A stretch of DNA of 24,873 bases from an uncultured beta proteobacterium (GCA_903845455.1 CAIMXN010000254.1:1-24873), one strand, 5' to 3'. Counted from the stretch's first letter, positions 11,799 to 20,327 are shown. Numbers and translations: made by a program. The notes: generated by a model from the letters alone, not told the origin.

Positions 11799-11951
11799 AT
11801 GAAAAGATTATTAACAGCAGTTCTAGCAATTGTGTTTGTGCTGACCTTGGGAGTATGTGCAGCCAGTACTACACCACCAGTAGGCGTTAGTTGTGATTAC
11901 GGCCAAGGCAAGCCTATGTGGCAAATGCCGCTTGACTGTCAGGGCCGCTAA
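11799..11951 (+). CDS. Small secreted cysteine-containing peptide (50 residues)
   Basis: The ATG at 11799 opens MKRLLTAVLAIVFVLTLGVCA, a clear signal peptide (possible lipobox LGVC, cysteine 20). The mature part of about 30 residues has two cysteines (GVSCDYGQ and PLDCQGR) that could form one disulphide. The frame closes at TAA 11949-11951, and a terminator follows 23 bp later, which supports a real gene. I do not recognise the family. TATATA (11774-11779) may be part of its promoter. Confidence 0.6.
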   Translation: MKRLLTAVLAIVFVLTLGVCAASTTPPVGVSCDYGQGKPMWQMPLDCQGR

Positions 11952-11973
11952 TTCTTGGGCGCCAAATAATACT

Positions 11974-11997
11974 AACGCCACCTTCGGGTGGTTTTTT
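11974..11997 (+). terminator. Terminator after the small secreted peptide
   Basis: CCACC-TTCG-GGTGG (11978-11991) with six T. It is the same hairpin as in copies 1, 3 and 9 but without a convincing tRNA remnant before it. It marks the likely right edge of the array. Confidence 0.8.
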
Positions 11998-12072
11998 GTC
12001 GAGGGCCCGAACGTCTTTTGAAGAAAGTGTGTTTTAAACAATAATGCAAATTAATCGGCAGCAGGAGACGGT

Positions 12073-12756
12073 ATGTATAAGCTAATAGCCTTCGATGCCT
12101 ATGGCACATTATTTGATGTTTACTCTATGGGGCAGTTGGCGGAAGATTTGTTTCCTGGCCAGGGTCAAGCACTGGCTTTGATGTGGCGCGATCGCCAAAT
12201 TGAATACACCCGCCTAGTGACAATGAGTGATCCAAATCCCGAGGGAAGTAAACACTATCTTCCATTTTGGGAGCTTACTATTCGTTCCTTGCGTTATGTT
12301 TGTAAGCGCATGTCTTTGGAGCTCACCCCTCAAAATGAAAAACGACTGATGGAGCAATATGCCAAGCTCACTAGTTTTGAAGACAGTTTGGCAGTTCTTA
12401 AGCGTATTAAAGAGCGGGGTATCTCTACAGCCATATTGTCAAATGGTAGTAGAGAGATGCTATCTACTGTAGTCGAGAGCAATGGACTTCAGCCCTTCTT
12501 AGATAAAGTCGTCACCATAGAAGATGTACGCTTATTTAAAACAGCCCCACAAGCCTATGAACTTCTTTTAAAGGCGTTTCCAGTCAAGAAAACAGATATT
12601 CTTTTTGTATCAAGTAATGCTTGGGATGCCCTAGCTGCGAAATGGTTCGGCTTTGATGTGTTTTGGGTGAACCGACTAGGTCATCCATTTGAGGAGATTG
12701 GAGAGGTACCAAATTTCGAGGGCGATTCATTAAGCAAGGTATTGGAGCTCATCTAA
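12073..12756 (+). CDS. HAD-family 2-haloacid dehalogenase-like hydrolase
   Basis: This 227-residue protein matches L-2-haloacid dehalogenases (type II) throughout: nucleophile Asp8 in FDAYGTLFD, WRDRQIEYTRL with the substrate-binding Arg (39 or 41), Ser123-Asn124 in ILSNGS, Lys156 and Tyr162 in LFKTAPQAYELL, and SSNAWDA (Ser181, Asn182, Asp185). This family hydrolyses 2-haloacids to hydroxyacids through an ester on the aspartate. All key residues are present, so dehalogenase activity is plausible, though some members act on other substrates. AGGAGA precedes the ATG. It is the first gene beyond the repeat array. Confidence 0.9.
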   Translation: MYKLIAFDAYGTLFDVYSMGQLAEDLFPGQGQALALMWRDRQIEYTRLVTMSDPNPEGSKHYLPFWELTIRSLRYVCKRMSLELTPQNEKRLMEQYAKLTSFEDSLAVLKRIKERGISTAILSNGSREMLSTVVESNGLQPFLDKVVTIEDVRLFKTAPQAYELLLKAFPVKKTDILFVSSNAWDALAAKWFGFDVFWVNRLGHPFEEIGEVPNFEGDSLSKVLELI

Positions 12757-12812
12757 GCGGTAATATATATCTAAGATTTGTTAAACCAAGCAATTTTTAC
12801 TAATACCAAAAA

Positions 12813-14129
12813 ATGATGAATAAAAAGCTCAAACCACTTTATGTATTTCTGATGTCATGTGCCAGTACTCTGGCGTTTTCAGCTGGTGATAACACTCATG
12901 TGTATTTGCCTCCTTTTTATGAGGCCGTGATGAAGATGACGCCCAATGGAAAGTTGGGACAGGTTATTAAGAAGGAGCCTATCAGCACATCCATTCAGGG
13001 TGCGCAAGCTTGGCGCATTGCTTTTATTTCCTCTGATTTTGCTGAAAGAAAAACAATTTCTACTGGTGTTCTAGTGGCACCAGTGGGACCTGCCCCCAAA
13101 GAAGGGCGGCCTGTATTGGCTTGGGCCCACGGCACCACTGGCACAGCACAAAACTGTGGGCCATCACAGTTGCCAAACCCTGCGCAGCCCTTAAACGAAT
13201 ATTTTTTAATTGGCGGAAATTCAGGAACTGATTACGGCATGCCTGCTGCAGAGCGCTTCATCAAAGATGGCTATGTAATTGTGGCAACTGATTATCAGGG
13301 CCTAGGCGGAGGCGGTAAGCATCAGTACATGGTTTCGGGTACACAAGCGAGAGATGCGATTAATTCAATCCGTGCGGCTGGTGATATGAAGGAAGTTGGT
13401 GCAGGTAAGAAGGCGCTGATGTATGGCTGGTCTCAGGGCGGCGGAACAGTGCTGGCCGCAGCTAGCTCGCCGGATTACATTGCGCTAAAGGGTACTGCAT
13501 TTGATGATATTCAGTTGCTTGGTTTTGTTGCCTTGGCACCACCAGACGTAAGCGCAACGATTACTGCTGTTCCAAATGATCAGGCATCGGCTGATAAGTA
13601 CATTGATGGATTAATGCAAGCATTTTCTGGTGATGTCATGGGCTTTGCTCATCTGTCGATGACTTTTTGGGCGCTGCCAAATGGATTTTCAAATCTTCAG
13701 TTAGAAGATATCTTTACTACTGAGGGCGCCAAGGCAATTAATCAAATTTATACAGGTAAATGTGTTCATGCTGCGGTTGATACTATTAACTATAACTTTG
13801 GTAGCACCTACAAAACATTGTTAAATGCTCAGCCAAAGAATTCTCTAGCATGGGCAAAGGCTATATATGAAAGTGGTGTTAAGAAAGTCAAGCCAGTAGC
13901 TCCAGTAACTATTTATTGGGGTACAAAAGACACTGCTGTACCACCATTTATGGGCAAACTCTATCAAGAGCAGATGTGCAAGTTAGGCGCTAATGTTGCG
14001 CGAACTCAGTTGCCAGGAGAGCAGACACATTACACGACTCCACCAGTTGCCGAGCCCCTATTTGTGCCTTGGGTCGAGGATCGCTTTGCTGGTAAGCAGG
14101 CACAAAACGGTTGTGTAGGAATTCAGTAA
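12813..14129 (+). CDS. Secreted lipase-like alpha/beta hydrolase
   Basis: This 438-residue protein has a signal peptide (about residues 1-24). It has AWAHGTTG (oxyanion region, 104-110), a GWSQGG elbow with Ser207, Asp373 in WGTKDTAVPP and His406 in EQTHYTTPP, a complete catalytic triad. Length and motifs resemble the secretory lipase family (PF03583), so it may cleave lipids or other esters outside the inner membrane. The start may be either of two adjacent ATGs (12813 or 12816). No strong ribosome binding site is visible. Its end is 3 bp from the convergent porin-like gene. Confidence 0.85.
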   Translation: MMNKKLKPLYVFLMSCASTLAFSAGDNTHVYLPPFYEAVMKMTPNGKLGQVIKKEPISTSIQGAQAWRIAFISSDFAERKTISTGVLVAPVGPAPKEGRPVLAWAHGTTGTAQNCGPSQLPNPAQPLNEYFLIGGNSGTDYGMPAAERFIKDGYVIVATDYQGLGGGGKHQYMVSGTQARDAINSIRAAGDMKEVGAGKKALMYGWSQGGGTVLAAASSPDYIALKGTAFDDIQLLGFVALAPPDVSATITAVPNDQASADKYIDGLMQAFSGDVMGFAHLSMTFWALPNGFSNLQLEDIFTTEGAKAINQIYTGKCVHAAVDTINYNFGSTYKTLLNAQPKNSLAWAKAIYESGVKKVKPVAPVTIYWGTKDTAVPPFMGKLYQEQMCKLGANVARTQLPGEQTHYTTPPVAEPLFVPWVEDRFAGKQAQNGCVGIQ

Positions 14130-14132
14130 GCC

Positions 14133-14894
14133 CTACTTGAAGCGATAGGCGAGAGCCATAAAAATATTGTCTTGGAAAGAGCGATTCATGACGGGGCTAT
14201 TGTTAATGCCGCCGCCCATCCATTTACGTTTGCCATAGATGTTCACATACCAATTGTCTACCACTGGAATCTCAATCATCATGCCTGCCATGAGATTGTT
14301 GGTTGCCGGTGCAACATAGGAGCTGTAACCAGTGAGGGCGGCCTCCCCTGAATTAATGCCATAGTAATAATTGGCGTATTGACTAGATTGTCTTTCAATG
14401 CCGAGTTGTGGATACACCACGATATTTTTATAAGTTTCTAATTCTGCAAAATAGAGTAGCTCGTAAAGAGCTCCACTCGATTTTCCGAAGTCATGATAAG
14501 CGTTAGCAAAAATAGCGCCAATCGGCGTTTCTTGATAGGTACCAACACCTAGGGGGATGGGGTCACTGCGATTAATAGAGCTGCCATTGATGGGTGATTT
14601 AACTTTATAGGTATCTAAATTAATCTTCCCAGTAAGTTCAAAATATCCATAACCCATTTTGAAAGTTTTAATTCCGACTTCATCTATTCGTGCAAAAAAA
14701 CGCTTGTAGTCAAAGTAAGCATAGGGCAATGCTAATGACTGCGTGCCTTCAGTGCCAATATGTAAATTAGAGGTATAGATCGCAGCGCCGATATCCCCAA
14801 CGATATGATCTGGTAGACCATCGTCAGGCAAATCATCCATTGCAAAAGTAGGACTCACAATTGCCATGAACAATAAAAATAGAATGGATTTCAT
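14133..14894 (-). CDS. MipA/OmpV-like outer-membrane protein
   Basis: The protein has 253 residues from the ATG at 14894. The longer frame to 14990 overlaps the upstream gene and lacks a signal, whereas 14894 opens with MKSILFLLFMAIVSPTFA, a clear signal peptide. The body is rich in alternating aromatic strands (YAYFDYKRFFARIDEVG, MGYGYFELTG, YYGINSGEAAL) and ends MALAYRFK with a terminal aromatic-basic beta strand, typical of MipA/OmpV barrels. These act as scaffolds or channels; the cargo is unknown. It is last in a minus-strand group of three. Confidence 0.82.
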   Translation of the reverse strand: MKSILFLLFMAIVSPTFAMDDLPDDGLPDHIVGDIGAAIYTSNLHIGTEGTQSLALPYAYFDYKRFFARIDEVGIKTFKMGYGYFELTGKINLDTYKVKSPINGSSINRSDPIPLGVGTYQETPIGAIFANAYHDFGKSSGALYELLYFAELETYKNIVVYPQLGIERQSSQYANYYYGINSGEAALTGYSSYVAPATNNLMAGMMIEIPVVDNWYVNIYGKRKWMGGGINNSPVMNRSFQDNIFMALAYRFK

Positions 14895-14935
14895 GGCTGA
14901 ATAATAGGCTAAAAACTGCGAGTTCACTCTTGGCT

Positions 14936-15580
14936 CTAGAGATCTACATTGTTTAGGGCTACCCCATCTAAATGGCGGGTATCTGCCCAATAATCAAGCT
15001 GCCAGGAATATCCATCATGAAAAATCCAATTTAATGAGGCATTGGGAACAACAGCAATCCGCTCCGCCCCTAGCGCCTGATTTGTTGCAATGCGATACAT
15101 CATATCTAGAACGCCCCCATGACTAACAAGCAGAACAGTTTGACCAAGGTGCTTCTGACGAAGCTTTTCAAGCACATGTCTAATCCGCTGGGCGAACTGA
15201 GTAATGCTTTCGCCTCCAGACATGTCGTGGTCTAGCTCGCGTGCCAAATGCGCTTGCCAAAGATCGGGTTGAACCAGGGGAGCTTCATTGATAGTGAGTC
15301 CTTGTAGGGCACCCAAGTGACGTTCACGCAGATCACTATTGGTGATAGCGGGTATTTTGAAGTATTCCACAAGCGCATTTGCGGTAAGTGCTGCGCGTTG
15401 TAAGTCGCTGGTATAGATAACATCAAATTGCAGATTTGATTGTTTGAGAGATTGCGCTAGCTGTATAGCCTGTGTAAGTCCATGGGCATTGAGCGCGATA
15501 TCGGTATGACCCTGCAAACGTCGGGCCACATTCCAGTCAGTTTCGCCATGGCGCACAAGGCAGAAGCGTGTTTTAGTCAT
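14936..15580 (-). CDS. Cytosolic histidine phosphatase (phosphoglycerate mutase-like, GpmB/CobC type)
   Basis: The protein has 214 residues. It has LVRHGETDWN (phospho-acceptor His10), TSDLQRAALTA (second Arg), LRERHLGALQG (Glu) and LVSHGGVLD (second His). This is the full cofactor-independent-of-bisphosphoglycerate branch-1 pattern. Members are broad phosphatases or alpha-ribazole/sugar phosphate phosphatases. The gene lies 21 bp after the GNAT gene and 41 bp before the porin-like gene, so the three are probably one operon. Confidence 0.9.
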   Translation of the reverse strand: MTKTRFCLVRHGETDWNVARRLQGHTDIALNAHGLTQAIQLAQSLKQSNLQFDVIYTSDLQRAALTANALVEYFKIPAITNSDLRERHLGALQGLTINEAPLVQPDLWQAHLARELDHDMSGGESITQFAQRIRHVLEKLRQKHLGQTVLLVSHGGVLDMMYRIATNQALGAERIAVVPNASLNWIFHDGYSWQLDYWADTRHLDGVALNNVDL

Positions 15581-15601
15581 ACAGAAATGATACGGTAAGG
15601 A

Positions 15602-15997
15602 TTACTTCTTGAGAGTCCAAGCCCGTGGATTATGCTCAAAACCAATTTTTTGGTAGTACTCATTTGCTTTGGGGGCAGCCAAGAGCACAATCATGCATTC
15701 TGAGCCAAGACGAGATTGGGTTTCTTGAATCAGACGCTTCCCAATACCGTGTTTTTGGTATAACTCATCAACAGCCAAGTCTGCCAGATAGGCTACATAG
15801 GAGAAGTCCGTTAAGGTTCTGGCAATTCCAACCAATTTTTCTTGGTCCCATGCTGTGATCATGAGATTGGCATGAGTCAGCATATCTGCAAAAGTTTTCG
15901 CACTATCAATCGGGCGCCGTTCACCTAGTGTCGACCGAATATAGAGCTCAATGGCTTGCTCAGTAGTAATCTTAGCGTTATCGCGATAAGTAATCAT
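15602..15997 (-). CDS. GNAT-family N-acetyltransferase
   Basis: This 131-residue protein shows the GNAT core: ITAWDQEKLVGIARTLTDFSYVAYLADLAVDELYQKHGIGKRLIQET. The acetyl-CoA pyrophosphate loop is in QKHGIGKRL, and the tail ANEYYQKIGFEHNPRAW is the usual YxKxGF end. The substrate is unknown. It is divergent from the ModA-like gene, with only 55 bp between them. Confidence 0.92.
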   Translation of the reverse strand: MITYRDNAKITTEQAIELYIRSTLGERRPIDSAKTFADMLTHANLMITAWDQEKLVGIARTLTDFSYVAYLADLAVDELYQKHGIGKRLIQETQSRLGSECMIVLLAAPKANEYYQKIGFEHNPRAWTLKK

Positions 15998-16052
15998 TTT
16001 GTTTATTCTCTACTATTAATACAATTAGTTTAATTACAGACAGGAGATAGAG

Positions 16053-16841
16053 ATGAACAAAAAAATTACACGGCTATTCATTGGACTATTTACAGCCTAT
16101 TCTTTATCTACGGCAGCTTTAGCGGCTGATATTCAGGTGATTACTTCAGGGGCTTTTGCTGAGGCACTCAAAGCCCTAGTGCCTGAGTATGAGAAGCAAT
16201 CCCCTAATAAAGTAATCATCTCTTATGGCTCATCCATGGGAGCAGCGCCTGATTCGATCCCGTCGAGATTGGCAAAAAATGAAAAATTTGATGTGCTCAT
16301 CTTGGCATCGCCAGCTTTAGATCGTTTTATCAAAAGCGGAGCAGTTCAACCTGGTACACGGGTGGATTTAGTTGCTTCAGTTATTGGTGTGGCTGTAAAG
16401 GCTGGAGCTCCAAAACCTGATATCAGCACCGTGCCTGCTTTAAAGCAAGCCTTGCTCGATGCTAAATCGGTGGCTTATTCAGCAAGCGCTAGTGGCACCT
16501 ATTTATCCACGGAGCTTTTTCCTAAGCTGGGCATTGCCGAGCAGATGAGTAAAACTGCGAAGAAGATCTATAGCGAACGCGTAGGTACTGTAGTTGCGAG
16601 GGGTGATGCTGAATTGGGATTTCAGCAGGTAAGCGAATTAATCCCTATTCCTGGCATAGATTTCATTGGTGAGATCCCCCCAGAGGTACAGCAGACAGTG
16701 CTGTTCTCCGCCGGGATTACAAGCAATGTCAGTAATTTAGATGTTTCTCGGGATTTGATTGCCTTCTTGGCATCACCTAAGGCAGTACCGACTATTCAGC
16801 AAGCTGGCTTGAAGCCAGTATTACCAGCACTTCCTTGGTAA
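16053..16841 (+). CDS. ModA-like periplasmic substrate-binding protein (orphan)
   Basis: This 262-residue protein has a signal peptide ending ALAA (about residue 24). ADIQVITSGAFAEALKALVPEYEKQ and YGSSMGAAPDSIPSRLAKNEKFDVLILASPA show the type II periplasmic binding fold of the molybdate-binding ModA group. ARGDAELGFQQVSELIPIPGIDFIGEIPPEVQ is the matching second lobe. No permease or ATPase gene is near, so it is an orphan receptor and the ligand may be an organic anion rather than molybdate. CAGGAGA gives a good ribosome binding site. A terminator follows. Confidence 0.88.
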   Translation: MNKKITRLFIGLFTAYSLSTAALAADIQVITSGAFAEALKALVPEYEKQSPNKVIISYGSSMGAAPDSIPSRLAKNEKFDVLILASPALDRFIKSGAVQPGTRVDLVASVIGVAVKAGAPKPDISTVPALKQALLDAKSVAYSASASGTYLSTELFPKLGIAEQMSKTAKKIYSERVGTVVARGDAELGFQQVSELIPIPGIDFIGEIPPEVQQTVLFSAGITSNVSNLDVSRDLIAFLASPKAVPTIQQAGLKPVLPALPW

Positions 16842-16855
16842 TAATGAGAATATGT

Positions 16856-16889
16856 AAAAACCCCGCTCAATGAATGTAGCGGGGTTTTT
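16856..16889. terminator. Bidirectional terminator between the ModA-like gene and the small basic protein gene
   Basis: A 12-bp stem, AAAAACCCCGCT (16856-16867) with AGCGGGGTTTTT (16878-16889), with T-runs on both strands. It separates two convergent genes. Confidence 0.9.
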
Positions 16890-16891
16890 AT

Positions 16892-17083
16892 TTATGCTGC
16901 TGCAACTGCGGGTTTTACTTGCCTATTCAAGGCTCGCTGAATTTTGGCTTTTTCTTTTGGCTTGGTACTTTTTTCAAGGAGTGTTGTTAGTTGGGTAGTA
17001 TTAAGAGGGCCCAATCTAGCTTTTCCGGTCTTAGTAAGCATTGAATCGTTTTTTCTATTTCTTTGGTTTTGGCCAACAGCCAT
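16892..17083 (-). CDS. Small basic protein (63 residues), unknown function
   Basis: I do not recognise a family. The protein is rich in lysine, arginine and threonine (GQNQRNRKNDSML, EKSTKPKEKAKIQRALNRQVKPAVAAA) and has no signal or membrane segment. AGGA stands 7 bases before its ATG, and its stop abuts a strong terminator, so it is probably expressed. The composition would suit a nucleic-acid- or ribosome-associated protein, but that is only a guess. Confidence 0.6.
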   Translation of the reverse strand: MAVGQNQRNRKNDSMLTKTGKARLGPLNTTQLTTLLEKSTKPKEKAKIQRALNRQVKPAVAAA

Positions 17084-17203
17084 ATCGATTTCCTAGAGTA
17101 TTGGATGATAGATCTGGGGTGTTCCCACAAATCCCCCTATCTAGGGCGCAGAATAGTGATCACCTTTCAGAATAACAGCTAAAAAGAGCCAGCGCTATAT
17201 TAT

Positions 17204-17443
17204 GTGATGAGCATGATGACCCTCTCAAACATTATTTTCTCTTTGGTGATGGGCTTCTTGATGTCCCTGAGCATCACACTAGCAACTACGTTTATACGGA
17301 TAGGCTCTGCTCAAAATTTTTTCTGGGTTTGGTTTGAAGTGTGGACCGTTGCCTATCCCATAGCAATTATTTGCATCTTAATTTATAGGCCTATGGCGAT
17401 CAAGATTACGACTACTGTATTGGAACGCTTAATTCGTAAGTAA
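17204..17443 (+). CDS. Small two-helix membrane protein (DUF2798-like)
   Basis: This protein of up to 79 residues has two transmembrane helices, about 9-30 (IIFSLVMGFLMSLSITLATTFI) and 41-62 (FWVWFEVWTVAYPIAIICILIY). The pattern with WVWFEVWTVAYPIAI and a basic C-terminus fits DUF2798, whose function is unknown. The start is uncertain between GTG 17204 and ATGs at 17207, 17213 and 17216. Confidence 0.75.
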   Translation: MMSMMTLSNIIFSLVMGFLMSLSITLATTFIRIGSAQNFFWVWFEVWTVAYPIAIICILIYRPMAIKITTTVLERLIRK

Positions 17444-17469
17444 GCGACATCAAGGCAAAGGGTACAAGA

Positions 17470-17703
17470 ATGAAAAAGTATTTGTTGATCTTATTGAGCA
17501 GCTCAATTTTGATGGCATGTGCTGCGGTTTATACCGATGGATCAGATGCCAATCACGTGACTTTCCTCAACAGCAATGGTGAGACGATTACCGAGCTGAT
17601 GAAAAAAGCAAATGCTTATTGTGAGCAGTATGGCAAAGTGGCTTCATTTAGGAACAGCGACAGTCAACTGATTGCCATATTTGATTGCAAGCTAGCCCGC
17701 TAA
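17470..17703 (+). CDS. Small lipoprotein, unknown function
   Basis: This 77-residue protein has a lipoprotein signal ending LMAC (Cys17). The mature part has two more cysteines (AYCEQYG and IFDCKLA) that may pair. It follows the DUF2798-like gene by 26 bp and its end overlaps the convergent prfC end by 12 bp. No family is recognised with confidence. Confidence 0.75.
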   Translation: MKKYLLILLSSSILMACAAVYTDGSDANHVTFLNSNGETITELMKKANAYCEQYGKVASFRNSDSQLIAIFDCKLAR

Positions 17704-19326
17704 ATCAGATTGGTAGATGAGTCCTGCATGTTCTCTGAGTGCGTGGAACTGGATAGATTCCCAGCGCTGTTGAGCAACATCTAACTCCGATTTGTGTGAT
17801 GCCAAGAATACTGAGGCACCAACAACATCTTCTGCCATGCGATGAATATTTTCTTGTATAAATTTTTTGAGTGCCACAGGATCATCAGAGCTCACCCAGC
17901 GCGCGAGGTTATAGCGGGCCGGCAGAAGACGCACTTCTGCGCCATATTCTGTTTGAAGGCGATGACTCACTACCTCGAACTGAAGTTGTCCGAATGCACC
18001 AAGTAACATTGTTCCGCCAGTCATTGGGCGAAAGACCTGAATCGCACCTTCTTCACCTAATTGCATGAGGCCAGTTCGTAGTTGTTTAGAGCGCATGGGG
18101 TCGGCTGATTCAACCATGCGAAATATTTCTGGGGCAAAGAAGGGTAGGCCAGTAAATTGCAAGTGCTCACCTTCGGTCAAAGTATCCCCCAGTCGAAGAA
18201 GGCCATGATTTGGTAAGCCAATGATGTCACCAGGAAAAGCTTCATCCAAAATATCGCGGCGTTGCGATAAGAATGACAGCGCATTATTCGTGCGCACTTC
18301 TTTGCCATTGCGACAGATCTTCAGTTTCATACCGCGTTGAAAGTGGCCAGAGCAAATCCGCAAGAAAGCCACGCGGTCTCGATGTGCGGGATCCATATTG
18401 GCTTGAATCTTGAAAACGACAGCAGAGAATTTATTCTCAGCAGGGCTGACTTCTCTTTGCAGGGCTTTGCGTGAGCCTGGCGATGGAGCCAATTCCACTA
18501 GAGTATTTAGAATTTCACGCACGCCAAAATTATTAATAGCAGAGCCAAAGAAGACTGGTGATTGACGCCCTGCTAAAAAAGCCTCTCGATCAAATGCTGG
18601 CATCGCACTTTTAATGAGATCCACTTCTGTGAGGGCATGTTCAAGATCTGACCCAAGACGCGCCTTAAGTGCAGGATCATTCACATCCACAATCGCATGT
18701 GAATCTTCGGTTATGCGATCTTCACCAGCTTTAAACATGCGCATTTGTGAGTTTGCGATATCAATGACACCCGCAAAAGATTTTCCCATGCCTACGGGCC
18801 AAGTGAAAGGGACGACTTCAATACCTAGTGCGGATTCAATTTCATCCATCAATTCCATGGGTGGCTTAACTTCGCGATCCATCTTATTAATGAAAGTAAC
18901 AATAGGCGTATTGCGGGCGCGACATACTTCAAGCAAGCGCAGAGTCTGAGACTCCACACCATTGGCTGCATCGATCACCATGAGGGCTGAATCCACAGCC
19001 GTTAAAACGCGGTAGGTGTCTTCAGAGAAATCTTGATGGCCTGGGGTATCAAGAAGATTGATGATGCAGTTGCGATATTCCATCTGCATCACCGAGCTCG
19101 CCACTGAAATACCGCGCTGCTTTTCAATCTCCATCCAATCAGAGGTTGCATGACGACTAGCTTTGCGGGCTTTAACGCTTCCGGCGATCTGAATCGCACC
19201 AGCGTATAGAAGTAATTTCTCAGTGAGAGTTGTCTTCCCAGCATCTGGGTGAGAGATGATGGCAAAGCTGCGACGACGGAGAACTTCCGCGCCTGGCGTG
19301 CTAGATGAAATGGTATCGATGGTAAT
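17692..19326 (-). CDS. prfC: Peptide chain release factor 3
   Basis: RF3 is the GTPase that removes RF1/RF2 from the ribosome after peptide release. The frame carries the P-loop HPDAGKTT (residues 26-33 from 19326), the G2 region EIEKQRGIS, DTPGH (93-97) and NKMD (147-150), and the RF3-specific second half. The only in-frame ATG is 19134, which would remove the P-loop. The frame stays open upstream to a TAA near 19358 but offers no ATG, GTG or TTG there. I place the start at the ATT at 19326-19324, giving 544 residues, close to the family length. The exact start is uncertain. It ends by overlapping the convergent lipoprotein gene. Confidence 0.93.
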   Translation of the reverse strand: MTIDTISSSTPGAEVLRRRSFAIISHPDAGKTTLTEKLLLYAGAIQIAGSVKARKASRHATSDWMEIEKQRGISVASSVMQMEYRNCIINLLDTPGHQDFSEDTYRVLTAVDSALMVIDAANGVESQTLRLLEVCRARNTPIVTFINKMDREVKPPMELMDEIESALGIEVVPFTWPVGMGKSFAGVIDIANSQMRMFKAGEDRITEDSHAIVDVNDPALKARLGSDLEHALTEVDLIKSAMPAFDREAFLAGRQSPVFFGSAINNFGVREILNTLVELAPSPGSRKALQREVSPAENKFSAVVFKIQANMDPAHRDRVAFLRICSGHFQRGMKLKICRNGKEVRTNNALSFLSQRRDILDEAFPGDIIGLPNHGLLRLGDTLTEGEHLQFTGLPFFAPEIFRMVESADPMRSKQLRTGLMQLGEEGAIQVFRPMTGGTMLLGAFGQLQFEVVSHRLQTEYGAEVRLLPARYNLARWVSSDDPVALKKFIQENIHRMAEDVVGASVFLASHKSELDVAQQRWESIQFHALREHAGLIYQSDLAG

Positions 19327-19352
19327 TCTGCGCTTATCTAAGTATGGACAGA

Positions 19353-19380
19353 ATTATAAGCGGGTAGATAGTCCTCAGAA
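19353..19380 (-). promoter_or_regulatory. Possible prfC promoter
   Basis: On the minus strand, TTCTGA (19380-19375), 16-bp spacer and consensus TATAAT (19358-19353). The -35 box overlaps the stop codon of the upstream pseudouridine synthase gene. Transcription would start near 19346, leaving a leader of about 20 bases before the ATT. Confidence 0.4.
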
Positions 19381-20109
19381 TTGCTCTTCAGGCCTGACAA
19401 AACGCCATTGTCCGGAAGGCAAAGGCCCCAAAGAAAGTTTGCCCATGCGGACCCGTTTAAGGCCTAAAACTTTAAGACCAACCATATCGCACATGCGGCG
19501 GATTTGACGGTTGCGCCCCTCTCGCAAGACAAAGCGGAGTTGCTCTTCATTCTGCCAACTCACTTGCGCGGGTTTTAAGGCAACACCATCGAGCTCAAGA
19601 CCATGCTTCAGTCTATCTAGATCCTCAAAGGAGAGAGCCCCCTCTACACGGACTAAATATTCTTTTTCAATTGGACTGTTTTCACCGATCAGCAATTTTG
19701 CGGTACGCCCATCCTGAGTTAAGACGAGCATGCCGGTCGAGTCTATATCGAGACGGCCTGCAGGCGCTAGGCCGCGGGTATTAAAGCGTGGGCTGCGACC
19801 TCTATCGAGTGGGCTTGCAAAGTAGTTCTCTGGGGTGATTAAAGAGGCGGCCGGCGGATACTCTTTTTCGTCATCAAAGTGAGAAATAAAGCCAACAGGC
19901 TTATTAAGAATGACAGTAACGCGCGAGGCTTGCTGTACTTTAGCGCCAGATTGAAGTTCAATTTTCTGGCTACGCAAAGCGCGCACACCAAGCTCATTGA
20001 CGACCACTCCATCCACGGTGACCAAACCTTGCTCAATGTAAGCGTCGGCTTCACGACGAGAGCAAAGCCCTAGCTCTGAGAGTAATTTTGAAACGCGCAC
20101 CTTTTCCAT
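19375..20109 (-). CDS. RsuA/RluB/RluF-family rRNA pseudouridine synthase
   Basis: The protein has 244 residues from the ATG at 20109. The ATG at 20136 is possible, but the domain begins MEKVRVSKLLSELGLCSRREAD. The N-terminal S4 RNA-binding domain (about 1-60) has the ADAYIEQGLVTVDG motif. In the catalytic domain, Asp121 lies in AGRLDIDSTGML, with LNKPVG before it and LREGRNRQIRRM after it, the RsuA-family signature. It isomerises a uridine in rRNA. The best match in kind is RluF, but RluB and RluE cannot be excluded. Confidence 0.92.
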   Translation of the reverse strand: MEKVRVSKLLSELGLCSRREADAYIEQGLVTVDGVVVNELGVRALRSQKIELQSGAKVQQASRVTVILNKPVGFISHFDDEKEYPPAASLITPENYFASPLDRGRSPRFNTRGLAPAGRLDIDSTGMLVLTQDGRTAKLLIGENSPIEKEYLVRVEGALSFEDLDRLKHGLELDGVALKPAQVSWQNEEQLRFVLREGRNRQIRRMCDMVGLKVLGLKRVRMGKLSLGPLPSGQWRFVRPEEQF

Positions 20110-20327
20110 ATACGTATTATCGGTCAGTGACAGCATTTAAGATGTGGAGAGATAATGGCGCATCTCCATTTGGTGGCATATCAATGCCATATTCAGAAAG
20201 GAACTGAAAATGACAGGCAATCTAAAACCCCTCCAATTTATAAAACCCTTTATTTTCAGGTGCTTACAGCTGTTGTGATCAAAAAATAGAAAAGATTCAG
20301 TAATTTCTGCAAGAGGATTAAGAAGCA

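Noticed and set aside
14895..14990. N-terminal extension of the MipA/OmpV-like gene
   Set aside because: It overlaps the upstream phosphatase gene, has no signal sequence, and the ATG at 14894 opens a clean signal peptide.
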